64,000 bases of DNA, from contig JADFUR010000060.1 of assembly GCA_015222055.1 (NCBI GenBank), positions 1 to 64,000 on the forward strand, in the 5' to 3' direction. Both the position numbers and the translations under genes were made by a program. Every line of letters begins with the position of its first letter. Position 1 is the stretch's first letter. The DNA comes from Bacteroidota bacterium. Its GTDB lineage: Bacteria; Bacteroidota; Bacteroidia; Bacteroidales; B39-G9. The notes under the pieces are model-generated. The model was not told the DNA's origin and did no database searches. It was given only the letters and a program-made list of their open reading frames with translations. Positions 17,526-28,057 of this stretch are shown here, piece after piece.

Positions 17526-20075
17526 CTAAATTTTTACTCCAAAAACAAGAATATCATCAATTTGTTCAACATCACCACGCCATTTCTCAATAATATTATC
17601 TAATACATTTTTTTGTTGGCTCATTGGTATTTCATTAATACGAATAAGTAGTTCTTGAAATCGCTTTGTTTTGAATTTTTCTTTATTGTTTTTATCAAAT
17701 TGATCAATATAACCATCAGAGAAAATATAAATAGAATCTTCTTTTTTTAAATTTATTTCGTGTTTTGTGAAAGGTTTTTCTTTTTTATGCGACAATCCAA
17801 TTGGCATCTTGTCAGCTTTATATTGACAAAGTTTTTTATTTCTGATTAAATATAAAGGGTTGTAAGCACCAGAAAATTGGAGGGTTTGCTTTTCTGTGTC
17901 AATAATGTAAAGAGCAATATCCATCCCGTCACGGGTTTCGTGATTTTCGTCAGTTTGGTGTAATGTCTTTTTTAGGTCATGGCTTAAGATGTTAAGGATT
18001 TCATTTGCTTCAATTTCAGTGTTAAGATGATTTATTTCATTTAGGAACGTTGTGCCAAGAATACTCATAAAAGCTCCGGGAACACCATGTCCGGTACAGT
18101 CTGCAGCCGCAACAATTATTTTCTGATTATGTTGTCGAACCCAGTAAAAATCACCACTTACAATATCTTTTGGTTTAAATAAAACAAAATAATCATTTAA
18201 AATATTATTAAGATAGTGCTCTGGTGGCAAAAGTGCATTTTGTATTTTTTGAGCATAGTTTATACTGTCGGTAATATTTTTATTTTTATGTTTAATTATA
18301 TTAAAAGCATTCTCTAAGTTTTTATTTTTATCTTCAATTAGATCTCGTTGCGAGAGAATTTCTTCTTTTTGTTGATTAAGTTCTTCATTTTTATATAAAA
18401 TTTTATTTTTTTGCTCAGTTAATAATTTGTTAGAGCGTTTTTTTATAAGAAATCGATTGTAAGTTAAAAATGCAAAAAGTAGAATAATTATTGATCCCAG
18501 AATAAGCCCGTTTTTTATATATTTTTGTTTTTTTATTTCGACTTCCTTTAATGCTTTATCTTTTGAAAGCAACTCAATTTCTGTTTGTTTTTCATGGGTT
18601 TCATATTTCGTTTGTATTTCTGCAAGCTGTTTGTTTGATGCTTCATTGTATATTGAATCGTGGATGGAAAGGAATTTTTCATGATAATACAATGCTTTCT
18701 CATATCTTTTTTGCTCTTTATTTAATTGATGTAATAAAGAATAGCTCGATTCAATATATTTTTTTGAATTTATTGATTGGGATATTTCTAATGTTCTATG
18801 CAAATATATTTCTGCCTTTTCGTAATTTTTTTCAGAGAGCTCAATTTCGCCAAGTTTTAACAAAATATATGAAATTCCTTCTTTATCTTTTAATGTTTTA
18901 TATATTGCAAGGCTTTTGTTATAGTATTTTAATGCTGTATTGTTATCGTTAAGAGAGAAAGCTAATTCCCCAAGATTTCCAAGAGCCATAACCTGCTTTC
19001 TTAAATTTCCTGATTCTAGATAAATATCATAAGCTTTTCTAAAATATTCTTTTGTTTTATCGAAATTCTCTTGATAATAATAAAGAATAGCAAAGTTGTT
19101 ATATATTAGTGCCATCCCTTTTAAATCATTTAGATTTTTTTTTATTTCTAAAGATTTATTATAAAACTCAGCAGCTTTTTTGTAATTCCTTGTACGGTAG
19201 TGTATTAGTCCAACATTTAAATATGCTTTTCCAAGTTGCACACTATTAGATAATTTTTTTGAAATTTTTAGAGAATTCATAAAATACTTCATAGCCTTGC
19301 CATAATCGCTCATTTTTTCGTACACTGTACCAATATTGTTAGATAAAAGAGCTTCATTTAAAACCATATTATTCTCATGATAAATATTTATAGCTAGCGT
19401 GTAATTTTTAATTGCCTTTTTATAATCAACCATTACTACATTATAATAATTACCTGAAATAAGATAATATTCCGCCCTGAATTTTTTATTTTTTATTTTA
19501 CTTGTTATAGAATCAAGTTTTAATATATATGTTTTAGATTTTATAATATCCTGATCTTGATAGATTTGATAGAGCTTAATATAGGATTTTATTTTTAAGG
19601 AGTCTGTTTTACAAATATCAAGAGTTTTGTTGTAGCTTTCAATAGCTTTTTTATATTTCTTAAAGCTTAAATAAGTATCCCCAATTTCATTATATATTAC
19701 AGAAATTTGTGATTGGTTGTCATGTTTTTTTGCAATTGCTAGTGCTTTTTGAAATTGTTTAATTGTTGATTCTAATTTACCTTCAGATTTGAAAGTTGCT
19801 CCTAGGTTACGAAAAGCCTTTATTTCGTTTTCTTTATTGTTGAATTTTTGTGAATTCTTTAAAGCCTGATGGGCATAAAAAAAACTTTTTTTGAAAGAAT
19901 TGTTTCTGTAATTCCTTGATAATTGAATAAATATGTCAAATTGTTTTTCTTCTTTAATATTATATAAACTTTTTTTTAAACTGTCAATTTTTGAAATATC
20001 TGCATATATTAAAGTGTTATTTATAATAATAAAAAATAGGATTAGTATAGTTCTAAGGGGCTTTTTTATTTTCAT
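17526..20075 (-). CDS. TPR sensor protein with SpoIIE-type phosphatase domain
   Basis: 849 residues. Signal peptide (~1-25); about ten tetratricopeptide repeats (~40-480, e.g. YNEIGDTYLSFKKYKKAIES, LNVGLIHYRTRNYKKAAEFY); one membrane segment (~522-542, GLILGSIIILLFAFLTY); coiled-coil (~550-615); SpoIIE/PP2C domain (~625-849; KPKDIVSGDFYWV, AADCTGHGVPGAFMSILG, FSDGYIDQFD). The TPRs would lie in the periplasm and the phosphatase in the cytoplasm, the layout of a transmembrane sensor common in Bacteroidota. It lies 54 bp downstream of tdk, 71 bp upstream of its paralogue. Confidence 0.9.
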   Translation of the reverse strand: MKIKKPLRTILILFFIIINNTLIYADISKIDSLKKSLYNIKEEKQFDIFIQLSRNYRNNSFKKSFFYAHQALKNSQKFNNKENEIKAFRNLGATFKSEGKLESTIKQFQKALAIAKKHDNQSQISVIYNEIGDTYLSFKKYKKAIESYNKTLDICKTDSLKIKSYIKLYQIYQDQDIIKSKTYILKLDSITSKIKNKKFRAEYYLISGNYYNVVMVDYKKAIKNYTLAINIYHENNMVLNEALLSNNIGTVYEKMSDYGKAMKYFMNSLKISKKLSNSVQLGKAYLNVGLIHYRTRNYKKAAEFYNKSLEIKKNLNDLKGMALIYNNFAILYYYQENFDKTKEYFRKAYDIYLESGNLRKQVMALGNLGELAFSLNDNNTALKYYNKSLAIYKTLKDKEGISYILLKLGEIELSEKNYEKAEIYLHRTLEISQSINSKKYIESSYSLLHQLNKEQKRYEKALYYHEKFLSIHDSIYNEASNKQLAEIQTKYETHEKQTEIELLSKDKALKEVEIKKQKYIKNGLILGSIIILLFAFLTYNRFLIKKRSNKLLTEQKNKILYKNEELNQQKEEILSQRDLIEDKNKNLENAFNIIKHKNKNITDSINYAQKIQNALLPPEHYLNNILNDYFVLFKPKDIVSGDFYWVRQHNQKIIVAAADCTGHGVPGAFMSILGTTFLNEINHLNTEIEANEILNILSHDLKKTLHQTDENHETRDGMDIALYIIDTEKQTLQFSGAYNPLYLIRNKKLCQYKADKMPIGLSHKKEKPFTKHEINLKKEDSIYIFSDGYIDQFDKNNKEKFKTKRFQELLIRINEIPMSQQKNVLDNIIEKWRGDVEQIDDILVFGVKI

Positions 20076-20129
20076 TTTATTTGGATTCGTTAAACATATT
20101 ATCTCTAAATGATACTTGCCGAAAAATTA

Positions 20130-20729
20130 TTAATCGTCTTTTTTTGAATTTTGTTCTTTTATGGCGTTGTTATAACAGTTGCGGCAGAGAGGCTCATATT
20201 CATTTTTTTCGCCTAATAAAACCAATTTATCGGTATTAGATAAGCGATGAGAAAAATGTGCCAAATTACCACATCTCATACAAATAGCATGTACTTTTGT
20301 AACATACTCGGCGGTTGCCATAAGAGCGGGAATAGGACCAAAAGGATTGCCCTGAAAGTCCATATCTAAACCGGCAACAATAACTCTTACACCACTGTCT
20401 GCAAGTTTTTTGCACACTTCTATCAAGCCCATATCAAAAAATTGAGCTTCATCAATTCCTACTACATCAATATCATTAACTAAAAGTAGGATATTCATTG
20501 GGCTTGAAACAGGAGTTGATCGTATTGCATTTGAATCATGAGAAACAACTTCGTCATCTGAATAACGAGTATCAATTTTTGGTTTAAAGATTTCTACTTT
20601 TTGTTTAGATATTTTCGACCTTTTTAATCTGCGAATAAGTTCTTCGGTTTTGCCCGAAAACATTGAACCTGCTACTACCTCAATCCATCCTTTTCGCTGT
20701 GTGTTATTTATGGAGTTTTCAAGAAACAT
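20130..20729 (-). CDS. tdk: Thymidine kinase
   Basis: 199 residues, type II family. P-loop GSMFSGKT (21-28), DEAQFF (~112-117), lasso and zinc region with CMRC and CRNC cysteine pairs (~150-185). Phosphorylates thymidine to dTMP in the pyrimidine salvage pathway. First gene before the phosphatases on the minus strand; divergent from the gene at 20794 with only 64 bp between. Confidence 0.96.
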   Translation of the reverse strand: MFLENSINNTQRKGWIEVVAGSMFSGKTEELIRRLKRSKISKQKVEIFKPKIDTRYSDDEVVSHDSNAIRSTPVSSPMNILLLVNDIDVVGIDEAQFFDMGLIEVCKKLADSGVRVIVAGLDMDFQGNPFGPIPALMATAEYVTKVHAICMRCGNLAHFSHRLSNTDKLVLLGEKNEYEPLCRNCYNNAIKEQNSKKDD

Positions 20730-20793
20730 TTTATTATTTGTATTTATATAATTAGTTTTACAGAAAAAACAAAATCATTTATCCTTAAATTAT

Positions 20794-21603
20794 ATGGACA
20801 ATAAAGATGCAATAAAAAATATCAATAAAGATATTAAAGAAATTGAAATTATTGTTAAAAGTGTTGATAATAATTCAGAAATTCATCAAATAGATATTGA
20901 TATTATTTTATCAAAAATACGAAATTTATACGATAAGGTTTTAATGTTTAACAATATTAAAAAAGTAGTTCAAAAAAATTTATCAATTAACGATAGGGCT
21001 GAAGAACAGCAAATTATAATTAAATCGAAAACCGAAGCCCAAGAAAAAATAAAGATTGAGAAGAGTATAGAAGAGAAAGAACAAGAGGAAATAAAAAAAA
21101 TTATTGTTAAGAGAACAAAAGAAATAACCGATGATAATATGGAAGATATTACTCTTCAACCGCATAAAATAAATAGAGCTATTTTAGAAAAAACAGATAT
21201 AAAAAGCGAAGAAATAAAAGTCGATAACCTTACTGAAAGAGAAGTAATATCTGAAAATAATGAAGCACAAGTAAATAACATTATTGCAGATAGCTTTACA
21301 ATTAGTCAAAAATCAATTAATGAAAAGATTGCAGAAAAGAATAAAACAAAAGATTTGGCAACAAAGTTAAAAGACAAACCTGTTTCTGACATTAATAAAA
21401 TTGTTAGCTTAAACGAAAAAATTCAATTTATTCAAATACTTTTTAATGGAAACAGTCAGTTATATAAAAAAACAATAGATGCAGTTAATGCTTTTGGTAA
21501 TATTGAGAAGGTGATTGAATTTTTTAATCAAAATTTTAATTGGGATAAAAAAAATAAACATTATATTTCCTTTTTAGAATTAATAAACCGAAGATTTTTA
21601 TAA
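20794..21603 (+). CDS. Conserved hypothetical protein, disordered middle
   Basis: 269 residues. N-terminal ~60 residues are helical (IDIILSKIRNLYDKVLMFNN). Residues ~65-205 are very Lys/Glu/Ile-rich and probably disordered or coiled. The last ~65 form a compact domain (VSLNEKIQFIQILFNGNSQL, ending NHYISFLELINRRF-like). That C-terminal pattern recurs in Bacteroidota hypothetical proteins (from memory). No signal peptide and no catalytic motif. It lies 22 bp before rsmI, so probably co-transcribed. Function unknown. Confidence 0.65.
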   Translation: MDNKDAIKNINKDIKEIEIIVKSVDNNSEIHQIDIDIILSKIRNLYDKVLMFNNIKKVVQKNLSINDRAEEQQIIIKSKTEAQEKIKIEKSIEEKEQEEIKKIIVKRTKEITDDNMEDITLQPHKINRAILEKTDIKSEEIKVDNLTEREVISENNEAQVNNIIADSFTISQKSINEKIAEKNKTKDLATKLKDKPVSDINKIVSLNEKIQFIQILFNGNSQLYKKTIDAVNAFGNIEKVIEFFNQNFNWDKKNKHYISFLELINRRFL

Positions 21604-21625
21604 TTTTTTACACTATATACATAAT

Positions 21626-22315
21626 ATGAATAAATTATATGTTGTCCCAACACCAATAGGGAATTTTGGAGATATTACAATAAGAGCAATTGAAGTACTA
21701 AAACAAGTCGATATAATATTGGCTGAAGACACAAGGACAACAAGCGTTTTGTTAAAACATTTTAATATTGAAAATAAACTGGTTTCACACCATAAGTTTA
21801 ACGAACACAAAACCGCCCAAAATATTGTAGAGAAGATACAAGCAGGAATAACTTATGCATTAGTTTCAGATGCTGGGACTCCTGCAATATCCGACCCCGG
21901 ATTTTTACTTGTTAGGACTTGTGTTGAAAATAATATAGATATAGAATGTCTGCCTGGAGCTACTGCTTTTGTTCCCGCACTTGTTAATTCAGGATTACCA
22001 AACGACCGATTTTGTTTTGAAGGATTCTTGCCACAAAAAAAAGGACGTCAAAAGCGATTAAAACAATTAACCGATGAAACTCGGACAATGATTTTTTATG
22101 AATCTCCATTTCGTTTAATAAAAACACTAACTCAATTTTCTGAATTTTTTGGATGCGATCGACGAGTTTCTGTTTCAAGAGAAATAAGTAAAATATATGA
22201 AGAAAGTGTTCGAGGAACAATAACAGAAGTAGTGGCCTATTTTAGCGAAAAAAAAGTTAAAGGTGAAATTGTTATTGTTGTTAAAGGTGCCGATGAAAAA
22301 AACAAAAAGAGTTGA
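21626..22315 (+). CDS. rsmI: 16S rRNA (cytidine1402-2'-O)-methyltransferase
   Basis: 229 residues. Tetrapyrrole-methylase-fold enzyme: N-terminal VPTPIGNFGDITIRA, AEDTRTT, then LVSDAGTPAISDPGF and PGATAFVPALVNSGLPNDRF. Uses S-adenosylmethionine to methylate the ribose of C1402 in the ribosomal P site. Slightly shorter than proteobacterial RsmI, as usual where the C-terminal domain is absent. Ends just before a strong bidirectional terminator. Confidence 0.95.
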   Translation: MNKLYVVPTPIGNFGDITIRAIEVLKQVDIILAEDTRTTSVLLKHFNIENKLVSHHKFNEHKTAQNIVEKIQAGITYALVSDAGTPAISDPGFLLVRTCVENNIDIECLPGATAFVPALVNSGLPNDRFCFEGFLPQKKGRQKRLKQLTDETRTMIFYESPFRLIKTLTQFSEFFGCDRRVSVSREISKIYEESVRGTITEVVAYFSEKKVKGEIVIVVKGADEKNKKS

Positions 22316-22332
22316 ATTTATTTTTAAAGATG

Positions 22333-22370
22333 AAAAAAAGCCTCAAAGTTTTATTTTGAGGCTTTTTTTT
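22333..22370. terminator. Bidirectional intrinsic terminator
   Basis: AAAAAAAGCCTCAAA and TTTGAGGCTTTTTTT arms around a short T-rich loop, with A/T runs on both sides, between convergent rsmI and the EF-G paralogue. Confidence 0.9.
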
Positions 22371-22447
22371 AAATTAAAATTATAAGTTGTTGTTAGTAAA
22401 GCATTGTCTAGTTCAAATTAAATAACTTTACAAATTTTCAACTATTA

Positions 22448-24604
22448 TTATTTTTCTTCTTGTTCTGCTTCGTATGTAGCAAGAAGTTTTGTTTGAATAT
22501 CACCAGGAACGGCAGCATAATCACTAAATTTCATTGAATACATAGCTTTTCCTGAAGTAATAGAACTTAAGACCGTTGAATATTTATTCATTTCAACAAG
22601 AGGTACTTTTGCATTAATTTTTTCATATCCACTCTCACTGCTCATGCCTTCAATAATTGATCTTCTTCCTTGTAAGTCACTCATTACATCACCCATATAA
22701 TCACTAGGAACTAAAATTTCAACAGAATAGATAGGTTCAAGAATTTTAGGACCGGCATTTTTGAAAGCTGTACGGAATGCTTGCATTCCTGCTATCTTAA
22801 ATGAAATTTCGTTAGAATCTACAGGGTGCATTTTACCATCATAAATCATAACTCTAATATCTCTTGCATAAGATCCAGTTAAAGGGCCTTCTTCCATTTT
22901 TTCCATAATTCCTTTAAGAATTGCAGGTAAAAAACGAGCATCAATTGAACCTCCAACAATACAATTATAAAATACTAACTTACCTCCCCAAGGTAATTCC
23001 TGAACATCTTTTCCTCTTACACTTATCTTTTGTTCCTTTTCACCAAATTTGAAGAATGTAGGATCATCCATATCTTCTTTATAAGGTTCAATAATTAGAT
23101 GAACCTCACCAAATTGACCAGATCCACCAGATTGTTTTTTATGTCTATAGTCAGCGTGTGCAACTTTAGTTATTGTTTCGCGATAAGGAATTTTTGGGTT
23201 TTTGTATTCCGTATCAATTTTATAGATGTTATCAAGCTGCCATTTTAAAGTGTTCAGGTGAAATTCACCTTGACCCGATAAAATTATTTGCTTTAATTCT
23301 TTCGAATATTCAATAAGAATGGTTGGGTCAATAGCATGAATACGACTAAGAGCTTCTCCTAATTTTTCATCATCAGCTTCATCTGAGGCTTTTATTGCTG
23401 TTCTATATTTTGGTTCTGGAAATTTAATTGGAGGAAGAACCCAACTTGTGTTTTTAGAATTTAATGTGTCGTTAGTTTTTGTATCTTTTAGTTTTACTGT
23501 TGCTCCAATATCTCCAGCTACTAATTTATTTACTTTTTCTCTGTTTTTTCCTGCAACAGCATATAATTGAGTTAATCTTTCTTTCGAATTTTTTGTCTGG
23601 TTAATTAAATCCATACCTTCTTCAACAACACCTGACAACACTTTAAAATATAGAACCTCTCCTAAATGTTGTTCAACAGATGTTTTGAAAATAAAGATTG
23701 ATGTTGATCCATTTGGATCACATTTAATCTCTTCATCATTGGTTGATTTCAGAGCAGGCATATCTGATACAAAAGGAGACACGTTAAGAATAAATTCCAT
23801 TAATCGTCTTACACCCATATCTTTTTTTGCTGAGATACAGAAAACTGGAAATAATTCTCTCTTAGTTATTCCGATTCTAATTCCTTCTCTCATTTGATCT
23901 TCATTTAATGAACCTTCTTCAAAAAATAGCTCCATTAATTTTTCATCATTCTCAGCTGCAGCCTCAACTAAAGTGTTGTGCAGTTCTCCTGCTTTATCTA
24001 TTTGGTCTGCAGGAATATCTACTATTTCTGGTTTGCCTCCATCAGCTCCCCATTTATACATCTTCATTTTTAATACATCAACCACTGCATTAAATTCTAA
24101 ACCAACATTAACAGGATATTGTACTATTACAATTTTATTACCAAAATGTTGTTTTGTTTCTTCAATTGTTTTGTCAAAATTTGCCTTTTCATGGTCTAAT
24201 TGATTAACAGCAAAAATTAACGGAGTGTTAAATTTTTTTGCATGCCTCCCAATTATTTCTGTTCCAACTTCTACACCTTGTTGTGCATTTAAAAGCATTA
24301 ATCCTGTATCAGCAATAGAAATTGTCGATATAACACCGCCAATAAAATCATCCAATCCAGGGGTGTCAATAAAATTAATTTTTTTATCTTGCCATTCAGT
24401 ATAAAGAACAGTTGAAAATATTGAACGTCCTTGTTCTTGCTCAATTTCATTATAATCAGACACAGTATTTTTACTATCAATATCCCCGCGTCTGCTAATT
24501 ACTCCTCCTTCAAATAACATACACTCTGCAAGTGTAGTTTTACCAGAGCCTGCATTACCTATTAATGCAATATTTTTTAATTCATTTGGTTGGTAAATTT
24601 TCAT
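22448..24604 (-). CDS. EF-G paralogue (EF-G2 type), catalytic His replaced
   Basis: 718 residues with all EF-G domains. G1 GNAGSGKTT (16-24) is intact, but G3 reads DTPGLDDF (80-87): the His that activates water in EF-G (His87 in the fusA product of this window) is Leu84. The switch I word RGITIT is here GRSIFS, and G4 is NQLD (134-137) instead of NKxD. Domain IV and V blocks (GSIDARFLPAILKG, PSDYMGDVMSDLQGRRS) are present. In Bacteroides thetaiotaomicron a paralogue called EF-G2 supports translocation without GTP hydrolysis and matters in starvation; these changes fit that type. Transcribed divergently from the rpsL operon. Confidence 0.9.
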   Translation of the reverse strand: MKIYQPNELKNIALIGNAGSGKTTLAECMLFEGGVISRRGDIDSKNTVSDYNEIEQEQGRSIFSTVLYTEWQDKKINFIDTPGLDDFIGGVISTISIADTGLMLLNAQQGVEVGTEIIGRHAKKFNTPLIFAVNQLDHEKANFDKTIEETKQHFGNKIVIVQYPVNVGLEFNAVVDVLKMKMYKWGADGGKPEIVDIPADQIDKAGELHNTLVEAAAENDEKLMELFFEEGSLNEDQMREGIRIGITKRELFPVFCISAKKDMGVRRLMEFILNVSPFVSDMPALKSTNDEEIKCDPNGSTSIFIFKTSVEQHLGEVLYFKVLSGVVEEGMDLINQTKNSKERLTQLYAVAGKNREKVNKLVAGDIGATVKLKDTKTNDTLNSKNTSWVLPPIKFPEPKYRTAIKASDEADDEKLGEALSRIHAIDPTILIEYSKELKQIILSGQGEFHLNTLKWQLDNIYKIDTEYKNPKIPYRETITKVAHADYRHKKQSGGSGQFGEVHLIIEPYKEDMDDPTFFKFGEKEQKISVRGKDVQELPWGGKLVFYNCIVGGSIDARFLPAILKGIMEKMEEGPLTGSYARDIRVMIYDGKMHPVDSNEISFKIAGMQAFRTAFKNAGPKILEPIYSVEILVPSDYMGDVMSDLQGRRSIIEGMSSESGYEKINAKVPLVEMNKYSTVLSSITSGKAMYSMKFSDYAAVPGDIQTKLLATYEAEQEEK

Positions 24605-25037
24605 TTTTTTTATTTATTAAAAGTTGATATCTATATTATTTATAAATATATGTAAATGGACTTCAAAATTAATAATAATTTATAAACTAACAAGAAATGA
24701 TAAAAAATAGAATATATATATAAAAAAAAAAATCATAAAGCTGTTATATATAGTTGAATAAGAAATAATTAATAATAAAAATACTTTTTTTTTAAAAAAA
24801 ATATTTGAGTCCTAATTTATATGTTAAATAAAATATTATTTTTGCATCGGTTTAATTAAAAGATTTTTTTGTCTTTTTATTAGATTTAAATATACAAAAT
24901 TGCAATTTTTAATCAATCCTTATATTTGAATGTATTAAGATTCAGTAAATTATAAAAAAAAGTAAAATTATTATTGTTTTAAATAAAAATATTTTACCTT
25001 TGCAAACCAATTTGTTAAAAAAAATAATTAATTTTTT
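24605..25037. other. Divergent control region of EF-G2 and the rpsL operon
   Basis: 433 bp, extremely AT-rich, no reading frame. It holds the rpsL promoter at 24974-25002. A second TATTTTTG word at 24837-24844 points the same way but has no well-spaced TTG before it. The EF-G2 promoter must lie here on the minus strand; I could not place it. Confidence 0.5.
24974..25002 (+). promoter_or_regulatory. Promoter of the rpsL superoperon (Bacteroidota type)
   Basis: TTG (24974-24976), an 18-bp spacer, then TACCTTTG (24995-25002), matching the Bacteroidota -33/-7 pattern TTG…TAnnTTTG. It ends 35 bp before the rpsL start. Confidence 0.75.
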
Positions 25038-25415
25038 ATGCCAACAATACAGCAATTAGTAAGAAAAGGGAGGGTGAGAGTTGAAAAACAAAGTAAGGCT
25101 CCTGCATTAGATGCTTGTCCACAAAGAAGAGGCGTTTGTGTACGTGTTTACACTACCACTCCAAAAAAACCTAATTCAGCTATGAGAAAAGTAGCAAGAG
25201 TAAGGTTGACTAATGGAAAAGAAGTGAATTCATATATACCAGGTGAAGGTCACAATCTACAAGAACACTCTATAGTATTAATTAGAGGTGGTAGAGTAAA
25301 AGATTTACCAGGTGTAAGATATCACATTATAAGAGGTGCTTTAGATACTTCAGGTGTTGAAGGACGTACTCAGAGACGTTCTAAATATGGAACCAAAAAA
25401 CCTAAGAAAAAATAG
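25038..25415 (+). CDS. rpsL: 30S ribosomal protein uS12
   Basis: 125 residues. Decoding-site protein of the small subunit. Blocks [20 protein letters not shown] and [18 protein letters not shown] are universal. The Lys in TTPKKPNS and the Lys in GRVKDLPG, where streptomycin-resistance changes usually occur, are wild type. First gene of the superoperon; no Shine-Dalgarno upstream of the ATG. Confidence 0.99.
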   Translation: MPTIQQLVRKGRVRVEKQSKAPALDACPQRRGVCVRVYTTTPKKPNSAMRKVARVRLTNGKEVNSYIPGEGHNLQEHSIVLIRGGRVKDLPGVRYHIIRGALDTSGVEGRTQRRSKYGTKKPKKK

Positions 25416-25424
25416 TAATTAAAA

Positions 25425-25901
25425 ATGAGAAAGTCTAAACCAAAAATAAGAGTTTTATTACCCGATCCAAAATTTAGAGATACATTAGTAACTCGTTTTA
25501 TTAATGATTTAATGATGCAAGGTAAAAAGAATTTAGCTTATGACATCTTTTATGAAGCTCTTGATATTGTAGGAAAACGTACGGAAAAGGTTGAAAAAAC
25601 TCCTTTAGAAATTTGGAAGCAAGCTTTGCAAAATATAACACCTGCTGTTGAAGTAAGAAGTCGACGTGTAGGTGGTGCAACTTTTCAAATTCCACAACAA
25701 ATAAGAGATAGTAGAAAATTATCATTAAGCATAAAAGCAATGATAAGTTATGCACGAAAAAGAAGTGGAAAATCAATGAGTGATAAGTTAGCTGCAGAAA
25801 TAGTAGCTGCTTACAATGAAGAAGGTGGTGCTTTTAAAAAGAAAGAAGATATACACCGTATGGCAGAAGCTAATAAAGCGTTCTCTCATTTTAGATTTTA
25901 A
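25425..25901 (+). CDS. rpsG: 30S ribosomal protein uS7
   Basis: 158 residues. 16S rRNA 3'-domain primary binder and head organiser. Recognised by [35 protein letters not shown], the [20 protein letters not shown] block and the C-terminal [15 protein letters not shown]. Follows rpsL after 9 bp in the classic str order. Confidence 0.99.
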   Translation: MRKSKPKIRVLLPDPKFRDTLVTRFINDLMMQGKKNLAYDIFYEALDIVGKRTEKVEKTPLEIWKQALQNITPAVEVRSRRVGGATFQIPQQIRDSRKLSLSIKAMISYARKRSGKSMSDKLAAEIVAAYNEEGGAFKKKEDIHRMAEANKAFSHFRF

Positions 25902-25933
25902 TACATACATACATAGAGAGAGTCGATAGAATA

Positions 25934-28042
25934 ATGGCAAAAGATTTAAACAATACCAGAAATATTGGAATCATGGCACACATTGATGCCGGAAAAACCA
26001 CTGCTACAGAACGAATACTGTATTATACTGGTATTACACATAAGATTGGAGAAACACACGATGGTGCTGCTACTATGGACTGGATGGTTCAAGAGCAAGA
26101 AAGAGGTATTACAATTACTTCTGCGGCTACTACCACATTTTGGAAACAAAACGATCAAGATTTTAAGATAAATATTATTGATACTCCGGGGCATGTTGAT
26201 TTCACTGTTGAAGTTGAACGTTCATTAAGAGTATTAGATGGTGCTGTTGCTGTTTTTTGTGCTGTTGGTGGTGTTGAACCACAATCAGAAACAGTATGGA
26301 GACAAGCAGAAAAATATGGCGTACCTAAAATTGCGTTCGTAAATAAAATGGATCGTGTCGGTGCTGATTTCTTTAGTGTTGTTGATCAACTTAAAGATAA
26401 ATTAGGTGCTAATGCTGTTCCTATTCAAATCCCGATTGGAGTAGAAGACTCTTTTGAAGGAGTTGTTGATTTAATCGAAAACAAAGCAATTGTTTGGATT
26501 GATGATAAAGAGATGGGAACGCATTATAAATATATTGACATTCCTGATGATTTACGTGATGATGTTGATGAGTGGAGAGCAAAATTAGTAGAAGCTGCTG
26601 CAGAATCAAATGATGAATTGTTAGAAAGATTTTTTGATAATCCAGATTCTATTACAGAAAAAGAATTGACCGAGACTATTAGGAAAGCTACAATTAATCG
26701 TACTATTGTTCCAGTAATGTGTGGCTCTGCTTTTAAAAATAAAGGAATTCAAAGACTTATAGACGCAATTTGTTCTTATTTGCCTAGTCCAATTGATGTT
26801 GGTGCTGTTACAGGTATAGATCCTGATACAGAAAAAGAAATTCAAAGAAAACCTGACGAGAAAGATTATTTCTCTTCTCTTGCTTTTAAAATTGCTACCG
26901 ACCCATTTGTTGGAAGATTAGCTTTTTTAAGAATTTATTCAGGAGTTCTTCCTGCTGGTTCTTCAGTCCTTAATGTAAGAACAGGAAAAAGAGAGAGAAT
27001 TTCACGTCTATACCAAATGCACGCAAATAAGCAAAACCCAATAGAAGAAATTTCTGCAGGTGATATTTGTGCTGCTGTTGGTTTTAAAAATATTAGAACG
27101 GGCGATACATTATGTGATATTAAACATCCCATTTTGCTTGAAACCATGACATTTCCAGACCCTGTTATTGGAGTCGCAATAGAACCCAAAACTGTAGCTG
27201 ATCTTGATAAGCTTGATATTGCTTTAGCAAAATTAGCCGAAGAAGATCCTACTTTTACTGTTAAAACTGATGATGCTTCAGGACAAACAATAATTAGTGG
27301 TATGGGTGAATTACATCTTGAAATTTTAGTTGACCGTTTAAGACGAGAATTTAAAGTTGAGTGTAATCAAGGAGCTCCTCAGGTGGCATATAAAGAAGCG
27401 ATAACTTCAACTGTTAAACACAGAGAAACATTCAAGAAACAAAGTGGAGGTAGAGGAAAATTTGCTGATATTATTGTTGAAATATCTCCTGTGGATGAAG
27501 GTGAAAAAGGATTACAATTTATTAATAGTGTTAAGGGTGGAAATGTTCCTAAAGAATATATTCCTTCTGTAGAAAAAGGTTTCCGTCAAGCAATGACCAA
27601 TGGAGCTCTTGCCGGATATCCTGTTGACAGTATTAAAGTTAAATTAATTGATGGTTCATATCATAGTGTCGATTCTGATCAGCTTTCTTTCGAGATAGTT
27701 GCAAAACTTGCATTTAAACATGCATGTATTAAAGCTAAACCAGTATTATTAGAACCAATTATGAATGCTGAAGTAATCACTCCTGAAGAATATATGGGTG
27801 ATGTGATTGGTGATTTTAATAAACGAAGAGGACAAATAACAGCTATGGAATCAAAAGCTGGTGTTCGTGTTATTAAAGCAAAAGTTCCTCTTTCAGAAAA
27901 ATTTGGATATGTTACAGTTTTAAGAACATTAACATCTGGTCGAGCAACATCATCTATGCAATTTTCGCATTATGATGTAGTTCCATCAAAACTTGCGACC
28001 GAAGTTGTAGATATCGCAAAAGGTAAAACAAAATTAGTATAA
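25934..28042 (+). CDS. fusA: Elongation factor G (canonical)
   Basis: 702 residues. GTPase driving tRNA-mRNA translocation. G1 AHIDAGKTT (15-23), switch I RGITIT (57-62), G3 DTPGHVDF with catalytic His87, G4 NKMD; domain III-V blocks [33 protein letters not shown]. All key residues are normal, in contrast to the paralogue at 22448-24604. In the str cluster without tuf, as usual in Bacteroidota. The leader has a short ATAC-repeat (about 25902-25915). Confidence 0.99.
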   Translation: MAKDLNNTRNIGIMAHIDAGKTTATERILYYTGITHKIGETHDGAATMDWMVQEQERGITITSAATTTFWKQNDQDFKINIIDTPGHVDFTVEVERSLRVLDGAVAVFCAVGGVEPQSETVWRQAEKYGVPKIAFVNKMDRVGADFFSVVDQLKDKLGANAVPIQIPIGVEDSFEGVVDLIENKAIVWIDDKEMGTHYKYIDIPDDLRDDVDEWRAKLVEAAAESNDELLERFFDNPDSITEKELTETIRKATINRTIVPVMCGSAFKNKGIQRLIDAICSYLPSPIDVGAVTGIDPDTEKEIQRKPDEKDYFSSLAFKIATDPFVGRLAFLRIYSGVLPAGSSVLNVRTGKRERISRLYQMHANKQNPIEEISAGDICAAVGFKNIRTGDTLCDIKHPILLETMTFPDPVIGVAIEPKTVADLDKLDIALAKLAEEDPTFTVKTDDASGQTIISGMGELHLEILVDRLRREFKVECNQGAPQVAYKEAITSTVKHRETFKKQSGGRGKFADIIVEISPVDEGEKGLQFINSVKGGNVPKEYIPSVEKGFRQAMTNGALAGYPVDSIKVKLIDGSYHSVDSDQLSFEIVAKLAFKHACIKAKPVLLEPIMNAEVITPEEYMGDVIGDFNKRRGQITAMESKAGVRVIKAKVPLSEKFGYVTVLRTLTSGRATSSMQFSHYDVVPSKLATEVVDIAKGKTKLV

Positions 28043-28057
28043 ATATCTTTTAATAAA

